From Alphaproteobacteria bacterium (lineage in GTDB: Bacteria; Pseudomonadota; Alphaproteobacteria; RF32; CAG-239): a stretch of 47,766 nucleotides of DNA. The position numbers were made by a program, and so were the translations under genes. The notes under the pieces were generated by a model that was given only the letters and a program-made list of their open reading frames with translations, did no database searches and was not told where the DNA came from. How positions within the stretch are numbered: the stretch's first letter is position 1; each line of letters opens with the position of its first letter. Of this stretch, positions 16,079 through 24,277 are shown in pieces. The stretch covers positions 1 to 47,766 of the forward strand of contig JAFVFB010000006.1 of the NCBI GenBank assembly GCA_017475705.1, read 5' to 3'.

Positions 16079-16220
16079 TTTTTTATCCTTTACTCAAAAA
16101 ACTTTTGCTCATACATACAAACATAATCCCAATAAGTCAAGCAAAATCTTCTCAAAAAATCGAAAAAAAACTAGATTTTTTCTAAAATATAGTATATAAG
16201 CAATCAACGAAAATAAAAAT

Positions 16221-16297
16221 GTACCCGTAGCTCAATTGGATAGAGTGTTGGCCTCCGACGCCAAAGGTTGCGAGTTCGAACCTCGCCGGGTGCACCA
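16221..16297 (+). tRNA. tRNA-Arg (anticodon CCG)
   Basis: 77 bases including CCA. The acceptor GTACCCG pairs with CGGGTGC (one G-T), the anticodon stem TTGGC/GCCAA encloses CTCCGAC (anticodon CCG), and the T-arm is GCGAGTTCGAACCTCGC. Confidence 0.96.
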
Positions 16298-16302
16298 AAA
16301 AA

Positions 16303-16336
16303 GACCGCCTGCTCACATGCAGACGGCCTTTTTTTA
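16303..16336 (+). terminator. Terminator of tRNA-Arg
   Basis: GACCGCCTGC and GCAGACGGCC form a long stem with one mismatch and a 6-base loop, followed by TTTTTTT. The T-run reaches the stop codon of the convergent histidine phosphatase gene. Confidence 0.88.
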
Positions 16337-16948
16337 ATCAAAAATTTGCGAAAATTTTCCCTCTTCTGCATCATAACGTAGATACAGTACCGAGCAATTA
16401 GCATAAGAAACCTCTTTCAAACCAAGCCCACACTCAAGTGCGCTAATCACACCAGCGTGGCAAACCACACCAAGACGATTATCACACTCCCAAGTGTTTA
16501 TTTGAAAAATATGTTTCAAACAGCTCTTAACACGATTAAAAACCTCGTGCTTGCTCTCTCCTTGAGGAAATTTTGCATCCCAATTATCAACTGTTGGAAA
16601 AAGAAACCTATCAACAAATTCTTTTCCATACTTTTGATAAGATTCATCAAAGGTCAAACCTTCTACCTCACCAAAGTCACACTCTCTCAAATCATACAAG
16701 ACAGTATAGTAAAGTCTGTGCCAATCTTGGTCAGCAATAATATTGGCTGTTTGAACGGCTCTAAGCATTGGAGAGCAATAAAGCTTATCAAGCTGAAAAT
16801 TTCTTTCGATAATTTTTTCGCGAAGTTTTCGAGCTTGAGCAACACCGCTTTCATTAAGCAAAGCATCTGTACCAGAACCTTGCCAGCGACCTTGAGCATT
16901 TAAGTCTGTTTGCCCATGTCTAAAGATATAAAAGTCTTTTGTACGCAT
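16334..16948 (-). CDS. Histidine phosphatase family protein (phosphoglycerate mutase-like)
   Basis: 204 residues. The catalytic F-R-H-G-Q-T-D-L-N motif lies near the N-terminus (His about residue 10), followed by G-R-W-Q-G-S-G-T-D-A-L-L-N-E-S-G, the R-A-V-Q-T-A-N-I motif, and the second catalytic His in V-V-C-H-A-G-V-I. This is the cofactor-dependent PGM/CobC/GpmB branch. The true substrate (a sugar phosphate, alpha-ribazole phosphate or other) cannot be read from sequence, and no cobalamin genes are adjacent. No clear ribosome site. A monocistronic gene, convergent with tRNA-Arg. Confidence 0.9.
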   Translation of the reverse strand: MRTKDFYIFRHGQTDLNAQGRWQGSGTDALLNESGVAQARKLREKIIERNFQLDKLYCSPMLRAVQTANIIADQDWHRLYYTVLYDLRECDFGEVEGLTFDESYQKYGKEFVDRFLFPTVDNWDAKFPQGESKHEVFNRVKSCLKHIFQINTWECDNRLGVVCHAGVISALECGLGLKEVSYANCSVLYLRYDAEEGKFSQIFD

Positions 16949-17020
16949 AATAATGTATTAGATATATTTATAATAATTTTTTTGTGCAGTCAGAATAGCT
17001 AAAATTTTTATTTTTGCAAC

Positions 17021-17044
17021 AAAAAACCGCCCTAATAGGCGGTT
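17021..17044 (-). terminator. Terminator after the cmk-flavodiiron gene
   Basis: AACCGCC-TATTAG-GGCGGTT followed by TTTT on the minus strand, 22 bases after the stop. Confidence 0.88.
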
Positions 17045-17065
17045 AAATCTTTCCACTAATAAATC

Positions 17066-18913
17066 TTAGCGCAATAACTCATTTGCAAGATTTTCTAATT
17101 GGTCTAAATTTTTCTCGTTCATAGCTGACTTTATAGTCACAACATTTTCCATAAACGTTAGATTTTTCTGTCCTTCGAGCATACCTTTCATCTTTTTTGC
17201 CGCTACTGGCGCCCAAGAACCATTTTCAATAAACCCTATCTTTCGATTCTGATATGCTTTTGACTTTAAATGAGAAATGAATGTTTCCATGCAAGGAAAT
17301 ATATCACCATCATAAGTTACCGAAGCTAGAACCAATTTATCATAGCGAAAAGCATCCTCTACAGCCTCAGCCATGTCACTCCGAGCCAAGTCCGTAATTA
17401 TTACTTTTTCAGCACCTTTCTTTTCCAGAATTTCTTTTAATGTTTCCGCAGCTATTTTTGTATTTCCATAAATAGAAGCATACGCGATAAAAATTCCGTT
17501 ATCTTCCGGCTCATACTTACTCCATACATCATATTTTCCAATATAATATCCCAGATTTTCCATTAACATTGGTCCATGTAATGGAAAAATTCTCTGTATA
17601 TCTAATTGTGCCGTTTTCTTTAGCAAAGCTTGCACAGGTGCTCCATATTTACCAACGATATTAAAATAATAACGACGGGCCTCACACGCCCAATCTTCAT
17701 CTGTACTAAGCGCACCAAACTTACCAAACGCATCCGCTGAAAATAAAATTTTCTCTTTCGTTTCATAGGCCATCATTACTTCCGGCCAGTGCACCATCGG
17801 CGCCATTATAAATTTAACATTATGTTCTCCTAAAGAAATTTCATCTCCTTCCGCAACAACAATTTTGCGATTTTCGACATCTAAATTTTCAAAAAATTGA
17901 GGAAGCATATTAAAAGTTTTTGCATTACCAATTATCTTAGCATTTTGATACTTTGCCAAAAACTTTTCGACATTTGCGGCATGATCGGGTTCCATATGCA
18001 ACACGACTAAATAATCAACATCTTTTCCACCTAAAACTTCCTCCAGATTTGCGAACCACTCCTTTGCCATGAGCCTATCAACAGTATCAAATACTGCAAC
18101 TTTATCATCTTTAATTACATAAGAATTATAAGAAATACCATTAGGAACAACATATTGTCCTTCAAACAAATCTATTTTTTTATCATCTACACCCACGTAA
18201 TAGATATTCTGCAACAATTCTTTCTTTTTCATCATGACAACTCCCTGAGATTGTAATTTAATTTTTTCTTCTATAATTTCAACAGCATATTCAAAAACTT
18301 GCTCTATCCCCATATTTGATGTATCAATAATAATCGCATCATCAGCAGGTTTCATTGGTGCATCTTTTCGATTCGCATCACGTTCATCTCGTGCCACAAC
18401 ATCTGCTAAAACTTGTTTATAATCAGCATTCATACCCTTTGCAACAAACTCATCATATCGTCGCTGCGCCCGCACTTCAGAAGACGCTGTAATAAAAAAT
18501 TTGATATCCGCCTGAGGACAAATAACGGTACCAGTATCGCGGCCATCATATATAACCCCTTTTGCCGCACGACCATCAGCATAAACAGGATTTTCCGCGA
18601 ACCGACGTTGCATATTTAACAGTCGAGAACGTACTCCAGGATAGCTTGAAACAATTGAGGCGGCATTTCCACCTTGTGCAGAACGAAAATTTATATCTTG
18701 CGATAGATCCATCATTTTTACAAAAGTCAGCTCTTCGGCTATCTGTTCGGCCATAGCCACATTATTTAAATCCATCTGATTTTTTAAAAGTTGCAGCCCC
18801 ACCGCTCGATAAACCATTCCTGTATCAAAATAAGCCAAACAGTATTTATCTGCCAATTTTTGAGAAAGTGTACCCTTACCTGCTGCCGCCGGACCATCTA
18901 TAGTAATAATCAT
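17066..18913 (-). CDS. Cytidylate kinase fused in frame to an FprA-type flavodiiron protein
   Basis: One uninterrupted 615-codon frame. Residues 1 to about 222 are a complete Cmk: Walker A G-P-A-A-A-G-K-G-T, F-D-T-G-M-V-Y-R-A-V-G, the I-Y-D-G-R-D-T-G-T-V core and R-D-x-x-D-x-x-R. Residues 227-615 (389 aa) are a complete flavodiiron protein. The di-iron ligands are all present, H306-x-E308-x-D310-H311, H375, D394 and H446, followed by a flavodoxin domain beginning Y-A-S-I-Y-G-N-T. Cmk phosphorylates CMP/dCMP; flavodiiron proteins reduce O2 and/or NO to protect anaerobes. The join, codons about 222-228, is very short and contains a strong internal Shine-Dalgarno before two Met codons (227, 228), so the second half may also be made separately. 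Start ATG 18913 has GAGGA 6 bases upstream. cmk is normally next to rpsA; here rpsA is about 25 kb away. An electron donor (rubredoxin) is not adjacent. Confidence 0.93.
   Translation of the reverse strand: MIITIDGPAAAGKGTLSQKLADKYCLAYFDTGMVYRAVGLQLLKNQMDLNNVAMAEQIAEELTFVKMMDLSQDINFRSAQGGNAASIVSSYPGVRSRLLNMQRRFAENPVYADGRAAKGVIYDGRDTGTVICPQADIKFFITASSEVRAQRRYDEFVAKGMNADYKQVLADVVARDERDANRKDAPMKPADDAIIIDTSNMGIEQVFEYAVEIIEEKIKLQSQGVVMMKKKELLQNIYYVGVDDKKIDLFEGQYVVPNGISYNSYVIKDDKVAVFDTVDRLMAKEWFANLEEVLGGKDVDYLVVLHMEPDHAANVEKFLAKYQNAKIIGNAKTFNMLPQFFENLDVENRKIVVAEGDEISLGEHNVKFIMAPMVHWPEVMMAYETKEKILFSADAFGKFGALSTDEDWACEARRYYFNIVGKYGAPVQALLKKTAQLDIQRIFPLHGPMLMENLGYYIGKYDVWSKYEPEDNGIFIAYASIYGNTKIAAETLKEILEKKGAEKVIITDLARSDMAEAVEDAFRYDKLVLASVTYDGDIFPCMETFISHLKSKAYQNRKIGFIENGSWAPVAAKKMKGMLEGQKNLTFMENVVTIKSAMNEKNLDQLENLANELLR
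18241..18246 (-). promoter_or_regulatory. Internal ribosome binding site at the Cmk-flavodiiron junction
   Basis: On the minus strand AGGGAG is followed after 5 bases by ATGATG (Met227-Met228), exactly where the flavodiiron family normally begins. This is optimal spacing for independent initiation inside the long frame. Confidence 0.6.
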
Positions 18914-19008
18914 TATATCCTCATTATCAAATTTAGAAATTTTATCTATTCTTTAACACATCCCATATAATATCATAGTATAAAATCAATTTATACAAAG
19001 AATAAAAA

Positions 19009-19743
19009 ATGGCCAAAAACTTTCGATTATTCATAAAAGAGACTTTAGAGATAGGAAAAATCATCACCTTAGATGAAAATCAAACCCACTATCTAAAAGA
19101 TGTCGTAAAATATAGTATTAAAGATAATCTCCTATGTTTTGATAATCAAAATGGAGAATTTATTTGCCAGCTGATTGAAGCAAATAAAAAAGGATATAAA
19201 ATAAAAATCTCTAAAAAGACCAAAGAAAAAAAGCAATGCCCTGATATTTGGATTTTATTCGCCCCACTAAAAAAAGATAATACCGATTTTGTAATTGAAA
19301 AGGCAACAGAACTAGGATGTAGACGGATTATTCCAACAATAACCCAAAATACAAACACTACCAACATAAAAGTAGAACGCTACACTGCGCAAAGTATAGA
19401 AGCTGCAGAACAGTGTCGTAGAACAGATTTACCAGAAATAGTTTCACCTCAGTCATTAACATCTCTCTTAGAAACATGGCCTTGTGACCGTAGCTTATAC
19501 TTTATGGATGAATCTCTACAAAGCGCTCCGTTTTTACAAATACTAAAAGCTGAACCTAACAATAAAGCGGCTATTCTAATCGGCCCCGAAGGTGGTTTCA
19601 GCCCAGAAGAACTTAACCGCTTAAGAAATTCACCCTTTGCATTCGGGGCAACACTTGGTCCTCGTATTTTAAGAGCCGAAACAGCAGCATTAGCTGCTCT
19701 AAGCTGCTGGCAACTAATTGTTGGAGATTGGAACACAAAATGA
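19009..19743 (+). CDS. rsmE: 16S rRNA (uracil-1498-N3)-methyltransferase
   Basis: 244 residues. RsmE methylates U1498 of 16S rRNA in the assembled 30S subunit. Signatures: an N-terminal PUA-like part with H-Y-L-K-D-V-V-K, then A-T-E-L-G-C-R-R-I-I-P, the E-A-A-E-Q-C-R-R-T-D-L-P motif, I-G-P-E-G-G-F-S-P-E-E, and the knot-end L-G-P-R-I-L-R-A-E-T-A-A-L-A-A-L of the SPOUT (trefoil-knot) fold. Its stop overlaps the response regulator start by 4 bases (ATGA), so it heads a three-gene operon with the regulator and rquA. Confidence 0.95.
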   Translation: MAKNFRLFIKETLEIGKIITLDENQTHYLKDVVKYSIKDNLLCFDNQNGEFICQLIEANKKGYKIKISKKTKEKKQCPDIWILFAPLKKDNTDFVIEKATELGCRRIIPTITQNTNTTNIKVERYTAQSIEAAEQCRRTDLPEIVSPQSLTSLLETWPCDRSLYFMDESLQSAPFLQILKAEPNNKAAILIGPEGGFSPEELNRLRNSPFAFGATLGPRILRAETAALAALSCWQLIVGDWNTK

Positions 19744-20435
19744 AAATACTCATTGCCGATGACCATGAACTTTTCCTAAAAGGACTTGAGTTCATTTTAA
19801 AAGAAAACCTCCAAAACGCTGAAATTATTTCAGCTAAAAACTATGAAGAAATATTTTCAATCCTATCGCAATATGACGATTTTAACTTAATCATTACTGA
19901 TTTAGCCATGCCTGGAGCCAATTGGTTAGCAGCAATTAAAAAAATTCATCAAACTTTACCAGAAACACCACTAATCATAATTTCAGCTGTTTTTGATAAA
20001 GAAATATTACAACAAACCTTCGATATTGGGGTGGCCGGATACATTCCCAAGACAGCAACAAATACCCTTATCATAAGTGCCATAAATTTGGTTCTAGCCG
20101 GTGGAGCATATATTCCACATGATTTATTATATAGCCAAACCAAAACCACAAAGCCGGAGACGGCCTCTTTACAAGCCTTAAAACAGATGCCTTCAGAAAC
20201 ACAAAAAGCTCGCGCCAAAGGACTAACAGAAAGACAATTAGAAATTGTAAAATGCATTGCAGAAGGCTTGCCTAATAAACAAATTGCACACAAACTCAAT
20301 TTAACAGAAGGAACTATAAAAGTACATATTACCATTATACTAAAAGCCTTAAATGTTAAAAATAGAACATCTGCAGTTATTGAAGCTGTAAAAAGAGGAT
20401 ATTTATCAGAAACAATATTAAATCAAAAACAATAA
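19740..20435 (+). CDS. NarL/FixJ-type response regulator
   Basis: 231 residues from the ATG overlapping the rsmE stop (ATGA). The receiver domain has the acidic pair D-D-H near the start, the phospho-acceptor Asp in L-I-I-T-D-L-A-M-P-G (about residue 56) and the conserved Lys in Y-I-P-K-T. The C-terminal LuxR helix-turn-helix is clear: L-T-E-R-Q-L-E-I-V-K-C-I-A-E-G-L-P-N-K-Q-I-A and T-I-K-V-H-I-T-I-I-L-K-A-L. No histidine kinase is adjacent. Ten bases downstream is rquA, so oxygen- or redox-linked control is an attractive guess only. Confidence 0.92.
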   Translation: MKILIADDHELFLKGLEFILKENLQNAEIISAKNYEEIFSILSQYDDFNLIITDLAMPGANWLAAIKKIHQTLPETPLIIISAVFDKEILQQTFDIGVAGYIPKTATNTLIISAINLVLAGGAYIPHDLLYSQTKTTKPETASLQALKQMPSETQKARAKGLTERQLEIVKCIAEGLPNKQIAHKLNLTEGTIKVHITIILKALNVKNRTSAVIEAVKRGYLSETILNQKQ

Positions 20436-20445
20436 GAGGAAAAGC

Positions 20446-21120
20446 ATGACAAAAAATAATCTTAAAACTATACCACCCTATATAACAGATATTTATTCAT
20501 GGTTATATCTAAATCCTAAATTATATAATTTTTTAGATAACTCATTTTTGCTAAATATCATAACGTTAGGATACCATTACATCCTAACTGAAGAGCTAAA
20601 AAAAGAAATTTTACCCCATTCACATATCCTACAAATAGGAATAACCCTCGGAGGACAAATAGATAAAATATACTCTTCATTAGGAATGCTCGGATCATAC
20701 ACCATTGTAGACGTAATACCAGAACTCATAGAAAATTGTAAAGAAAAGCACCTCGAACAACGCATCAACATGGTCCAAGCTAATGCCACCAAAACAATAA
20801 GAGGAGAATATGATACAATTATCTCCTATATGCTATTGCATGAACTCCCCCCTACCACTCGCACAAAGGTTTTAACCAATATCATTGATGCACTAAAACC
20901 GGGAGGAAAAGCAATTTTCATCGATTATCATTTGCCATCCTCGTATAATCCTCTAAAATACATCATCCGCACCATAAATAGACTATACCAACCTTTTGCA
21001 GAAACACTATGGAAAAACGCCATCAAAGACCTAACACCAAAGGCTGAACTATGTAGTTGGTCACAGCAAACATACTTTGGCGGTATATACCAAAAAGTTG
21101 TTGCCACAAAAAATAATTAA
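20446..21120 (+). CDS. rquA: Probable rhodoquinone biosynthesis methyltransferase-like enzyme RquA
   Basis: 224 residues; AGAGGA precedes the ATG. A class I SAM-binding fold with RquA-specific traits: an N-terminal Y-S-W-L-Y-L-N-P-K region, a degenerate SAM motif I (I-L-Q-I-G-I-T-L-G-G-Q rather than D-x-G-x-G), the L-L-H-E-L-P-P-T-T-R segment, K-P-G-G-K-A-I-F-I-D-Y-H-L-P, N-P-L-K-Y, P-F-A-E-T-L-W, and a C-terminal Y-F-G-G-I-Y-Q-K-V-V. RquA converts ubiquinone to rhodoquinone, the low-potential quinone used to drive fumarate reductase in anaerobiosis. A standard ubiquinone C-methyltransferase (UbiE) would have a canonical motif I. Co-transcribed with rsmE and a response regulator. Assignment rests on remembered family motifs, not a search. 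Confidence 0.8.
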   Translation: MTKNNLKTIPPYITDIYSWLYLNPKLYNFLDNSFLLNIITLGYHYILTEELKKEILPHSHILQIGITLGGQIDKIYSSLGMLGSYTIVDVIPELIENCKEKHLEQRINMVQANATKTIRGEYDTIISYMLLHELPPTTRTKVLTNIIDALKPGGKAIFIDYHLPSSYNPLKYIIRTINRLYQPFAETLWKNAIKDLTPKAELCSWSQQTYFGGIYQKVVATKNN

Positions 21121-21142
21121 GCCGGTCAAATAGAGACCGGCT
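21120..21142. terminator. Bidirectional hairpin between rquA and the Hsp20 gene
   Basis: AGCCGGTC and GACCGGCT form a perfect 8-base stem between convergent genes. On the minus strand it is followed by TTAATTATTTTTTG. Confidence 0.65.
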
Positions 21143-21159
21143 CTAAACATAACAAAAAA

Positions 21160-21627
21160 TTAAGCATCTGTCTGACCAACAGTTATTTTCTTAAATTTTT
21201 GTTTTTCCGCAGGTGACTTTGGAATAGAAACAGTCAAAATACCATTATTATATTCAGCAGTTGTTGCCTCATAATCCAAATCCCACGGCAATTGGATAGT
21301 CCGCTTAAACATACCATATAAAATTTCAGAAAAATAATTATCTTTTTCGTTTTGTTCCGATTCGTTTTTCTTTTCACCACTGATACTAAGGACTCCATCG
21401 GCTGAAACTTGCAAATCAATATCTTTTTCATCAATTCCAGGAATCTCAGCAACCACATTAACCATATCTTTTTTTTCAGTAACCTGAATTTTAGGTGATA
21501 ATTCCCCAGTATCAGACGAATCAACAAAATTCCAAAAATAATTCATCAAACTCCGAAAATCTGTAGGAGTATGAGTAACGGCTAAATCATGTCCATTTTG
21601 TGCAGAATTTGTTACAGCATGACGCAT
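21160..21627 (-). CDS. Small heat shock protein, Hsp20/alpha-crystallin family
   Basis: 155 residues with GGAGGG ahead of the ATG. The alpha-crystallin domain runs from P-K-I-Q-V-T-E-K to the end: V-V-A-E-I-P-G-I-D-E-K-D-I-D-L-Q-V, L-S-I-S-G-E-K-K, F-K-R-T-I-Q-L-P-W-D-L-D, and the N-G-I-L-T-V-S-I-P-K-S turn. It is an ATP-independent holdase that keeps unfolding proteins soluble. Second gene of a two-gene operon behind the 48-residue Cys-rich gene. No thermometer-type hairpin over its own ribosome site was found. Confidence 0.93.
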   Translation of the reverse strand: MRHAVTNSAQNGHDLAVTHTPTDFRSLMNYFWNFVDSSDTGELSPKIQVTEKKDMVNVVAEIPGIDEKDIDLQVSADGVLSISGEKKNESEQNEKDNYFSEILYGMFKRTIQLPWDLDYEATTAEYNNGILTVSIPKSPAEKQKFKKITVGQTDA

Positions 21628-21642
21628 GATTTCCCTCCAAAA

Positions 21643-21789
21643 TTATTTTTCATTTTCTTCGATGATATCAACTTCATCAATTTCTTCTGAAAGCTTAGAC
21701 CCACAGCAACAACCAGAAGATGAACCTGTATGAGAGCTTGTTTCTCTACCTGATTTTTTATTAGAAAACTTAGATTGAGAATTTTTCAT
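21643..21789 (-). CDS. 48-residue protein with a Cys-Cys-Cys motif, upstream of hsp20
   Basis: An overlooked short gene: the ATG at 21789 has GGAGG 5 bases upstream, TAA at 21643, and the Hsp20 gene starts 15 bases later. The first half is polar and basic (Ser, Lys, Asn), the middle reads S-S-G-C-C-C-G-S-K, and the tail is acidic (E-E-I-D-E-V-D-I-I-E-E-N-E). Three adjacent cysteines suggest metal binding or redox sensing; no family recognised. The charge split, with a basic head and acidic tail, resembles small adaptor peptides, but function is unknown. Confidence 0.65.
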   Translation of the reverse strand: MKNSQSKFSNKKSGRETSSHTGSSSGCCCGSKLSEEIDEVDIIEENEK

Positions 21790-21852
21790 ATTAACCTCCA
21801 ACAATAAATAAATTACATATCAAAGCTATCCTTACTTACCCAGGATAACAAA

Positions 21853-21883
21853 AGGTGTAAAATTCTTATCAAATTTCACACCT
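21853..21883 (-). terminator. Hairpin downstream of accA, probable terminator
   Basis: AGGTGT...ACACCT with an inner AAATT/AATTT pairing gives a stem of about 11 pairs, then TTTTG on the minus strand. It is 65 bases after the accA stop and upstream of the heat-shock pair, so it could also belong to the latter's leader. Confidence 0.6.
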
Positions 21884-21948
21884 CATCAAATAATCTTCAG
21901 TTTTTATATTTTAAGCTAAACTAAAGGGTTGCAACATAATCTTAAATC

Positions 21949-22923
21949 CTAAAAATCAACTGTTAAATTTCTTCCCATTTTTAAAAATTTATCTGTACGT
22001 TGTTTTTTTAGTTCCTCTCCCGAAATTTGGCGAACTTCTTTCAGTTGTTTAATCAATGCCTCTTTAACTGTTGTATAAACTTGCTCAGGATTTCGATGAG
22101 CACCACCCAACGGCTCCTTAATAATTTCATCTATTATCCCTAAGGCTTTTAAATCTTGAGCAGTTAATCGCAAAGCCTCCGTCGCTTCTTGAGCTTTATC
22201 ACCAGAACGCCACAAAATTGAAGCACAACCTTCGGGAGATATAACCGAATAGATGGAATGCTCCAACATCAAAACTCTATTAGCTGTAGCTATAGCAATG
22301 GCTCCACCAGAACCACCTTCACCGATAATTACAGAAATAATAGGTGCTTTTATTTGCAAACTTTTTTCTATCGACGAGGCAATAGCTTCCGCTTGCCCTC
22401 TAGCTTCTGCATCGACACCAGGATAAGCCCCTGCTGTATCAACGAAACAAATTATCGGCAAATGAAATTTATCAGCCAACACCATCATCCGCTGTGCTTT
22501 ACGATACCCCTCTGGCTTAGCCATACCGAAATTATGCTTAATACGGCTCTCAACATCATTGCCCTTTTCCTGTCCGATAATTACAACAGGCATACCATCT
22601 AGCTTGCCCAAGCCGCAAACCATTGCTTCATCATCAGCAAAACATCTATCCCCTGCCAACAAAACAAAATCATCTATAAACGCACGAATATAATCCAAAC
22701 AATGCGGACGAAGAGGATGTCTGGCAATTTGTGCTTTCTGCCATGCTGATAAATTCATATATGTGCGATTAATATGTTGCCCTAATTTACGCTCCAACCG
22801 ACGTATTTCCCGGGTAATGTCCATATCTTCATCTTTAGCTAAAAGCTTCAAGTGTTCAATTTTTTCTTCTATTTCCAAAATATCTTTTTCAAAATCCAAC
22901 GCTTGAGCAGTCGTATCACTCAT
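21949..22923 (-). CDS. accA: Acetyl-CoA carboxylase carboxyltransferase subunit alpha
   Basis: 324 residues. Transfers the carboxyl group from biotin to acetyl-CoA in the first step of fatty-acid synthesis, as a tetramer with AccD. Marks: L-D-F-E-K-D-I-L-E-I-E-E-K-I near the start, R-H-P-L-R-P-H-C-L-D-Y-I, G-D-R-C-F-A-D-D, I-G-Q-E-K-G, M-A-K-P-E-G-Y-R-K-A, F-V-D-T-A-G-A-Y-P-G, and G-E-G-G-S-G-G-A-I-A-I-A. The zinc-binding domain belongs to AccD, which is not in this window. Stands alone. Confidence 0.97.
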   Translation of the reverse strand: MSDTTAQALDFEKDILEIEEKIEHLKLLAKDEDMDITREIRRLERKLGQHINRTYMNLSAWQKAQIARHPLRPHCLDYIRAFIDDFVLLAGDRCFADDEAMVCGLGKLDGMPVVIIGQEKGNDVESRIKHNFGMAKPEGYRKAQRMMVLADKFHLPIICFVDTAGAYPGVDAEARGQAEAIASSIEKSLQIKAPIISVIIGEGGSGGAIAIATANRVLMLEHSIYSVISPEGCASILWRSGDKAQEATEALRLTAQDLKALGIIDEIIKEPLGGAHRNPEQVYTTVKEALIKQLKEVRQISGEELKKQRTDKFLKMGRNLTVDF

Positions 22924-23116
22924 TTTCTATCCTCAAAAAATTAAACCTTAGAGTTCTAATAACACAAAATAAAAAAAAATCACCATATTTTTTACAACTA
23001 TACATTTAAACCCCTAAAAAGATATATAAATGAAAAATATAGAGTATTTTCTTTATTTTTCATTTGCAAAATAAGGCTTTTACTTTAGAATAATAAAAAA
23101 ATTGCAGGAGCCCAAA

Positions 23117-24277
23117 TTGTTAAACATTTCTTTTTTTATAACCTCTTTTACAACGATTTTCTGGATAATATACAGTGCTAAATTACTTAATCTTAAAGAT
23201 TTAGCAACAACCAATACAGAAACTCTTTATTATGCTATCATGATTATTGTTTTACCAATAGCCGTCCTATGGGGAATATTGGCATTGATAAAAAACCTAT
23301 TTGCAGACAGAACTGCAAATCGCTACATCTATAATATGCTAAGCCAAGTTCAAAAAAATGTTGAACAAACAGCCACTCTTGAGCAACTGTTGATAGATAA
23401 AGAAGACGCCTTAAAGAAAGGATTCGTAATCCAAGAATTTAATTTACTTGTCTCTGACATAAACGAAATATTATCAGACATCATAAAGCGCAGTAATTCT
23501 GTTTCTAGCGCACAACTGGAACATTTATGGAGTAGGACAATTGGTGGTGAACGTTGGATTATGGCTAAAACATTTATAGAAATCACTAATTACCAACCGG
23601 AATTCATTAATCACCTAACGACGAAAGCCAACAAAGACAGCCTTCTAAAAGGGAGCATCTTAGAATTCCACGCCCGATACAAGACTATTCAAACTTTATT
23701 AAATGAAAATGACAACCAGAAGATATTCTACAATATGGTAGAATACGGTGCATTAGGCAAAGTATTCAACATTTTAACACCAGTCGCACAAAATTTATCA
23801 ATCACCCCACCTCAAAACAACACACTTAACCAAAATCATCCACCTCTTAAGCAACCTGTAGACTTTAATTTAACAGAAGAAACGTTCTCTATTCCATCGT
23901 TCTTAAGTCAAGAAGAAAACGAAACATCCGCAATATATGAACCGACATTATCTCAACAAAGTATGGAAAAATCTATGGATTCAGGATTAAGAGCAATAAG
24001 AGAAGAATTGCTCAATTCAACACCAACCACTGCAGAAAAAAAAGAATTTTCCCCGACACCACCGCGAATTTCCAGCTTTACAAAAACACAACAAGCACTG
24101 CATAACATAAAAGTCAATGCAGAGAAAAAATATCCGGAACCCCCTAAAATAAAGAAACAAACACCTGTTATTTCTCTTGCTGAAATAGACAAAGAAATTA
24201 ATGCTTCACCAGAAAATAATTATGATGAATATGCTTACCCTTTTGGAACATGGTCAAATGAAAAAAAAGAACTATAG
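23117..24277 (+). CDS. Membrane-anchored hypothetical protein, 386 aa
   Basis: Start set at TTG 23117, which has AGGAG 7 bases upstream; a frame-extending TTG at 23102 lies on top of that ribosome site. Two membrane helices near the N-terminus (about residues 4-20 and 36-58) are followed by a cytoplasmic helical region (D-R-T-A-N-R-Y-I-Y-N-M-L-S-Q-V), then a proline- and serine-rich, low-complexity tail from about residue 220. The central part contains W-S-R-T-I-G-G-E-R-W-I-M-A-K-T-F-I-E. No family recognised. Its last 20 bases overlap the yejA-like gene, so the two are co-transcribed and possibly coupled. Confidence 0.65.
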   Translation: MLNISFFITSFTTIFWIIYSAKLLNLKDLATTNTETLYYAIMIIVLPIAVLWGILALIKNLFADRTANRYIYNMLSQVQKNVEQTATLEQLLIDKEDALKKGFVIQEFNLLVSDINEILSDIIKRSNSVSSAQLEHLWSRTIGGERWIMAKTFIEITNYQPEFINHLTTKANKDSLLKGSILEFHARYKTIQTLLNENDNQKIFYNMVEYGALGKVFNILTPVAQNLSITPPQNNTLNQNHPPLKQPVDFNLTEETFSIPSFLSQEENETSAIYEPTLSQQSMEKSMDSGLRAIREELLNSTPTTAEKKEFSPTPPRISSFTKTQQALHNIKVNAEKKYPEPPKIKKQTPVISLAEIDKEINASPENNYDEYAYPFGTWSNEKKEL

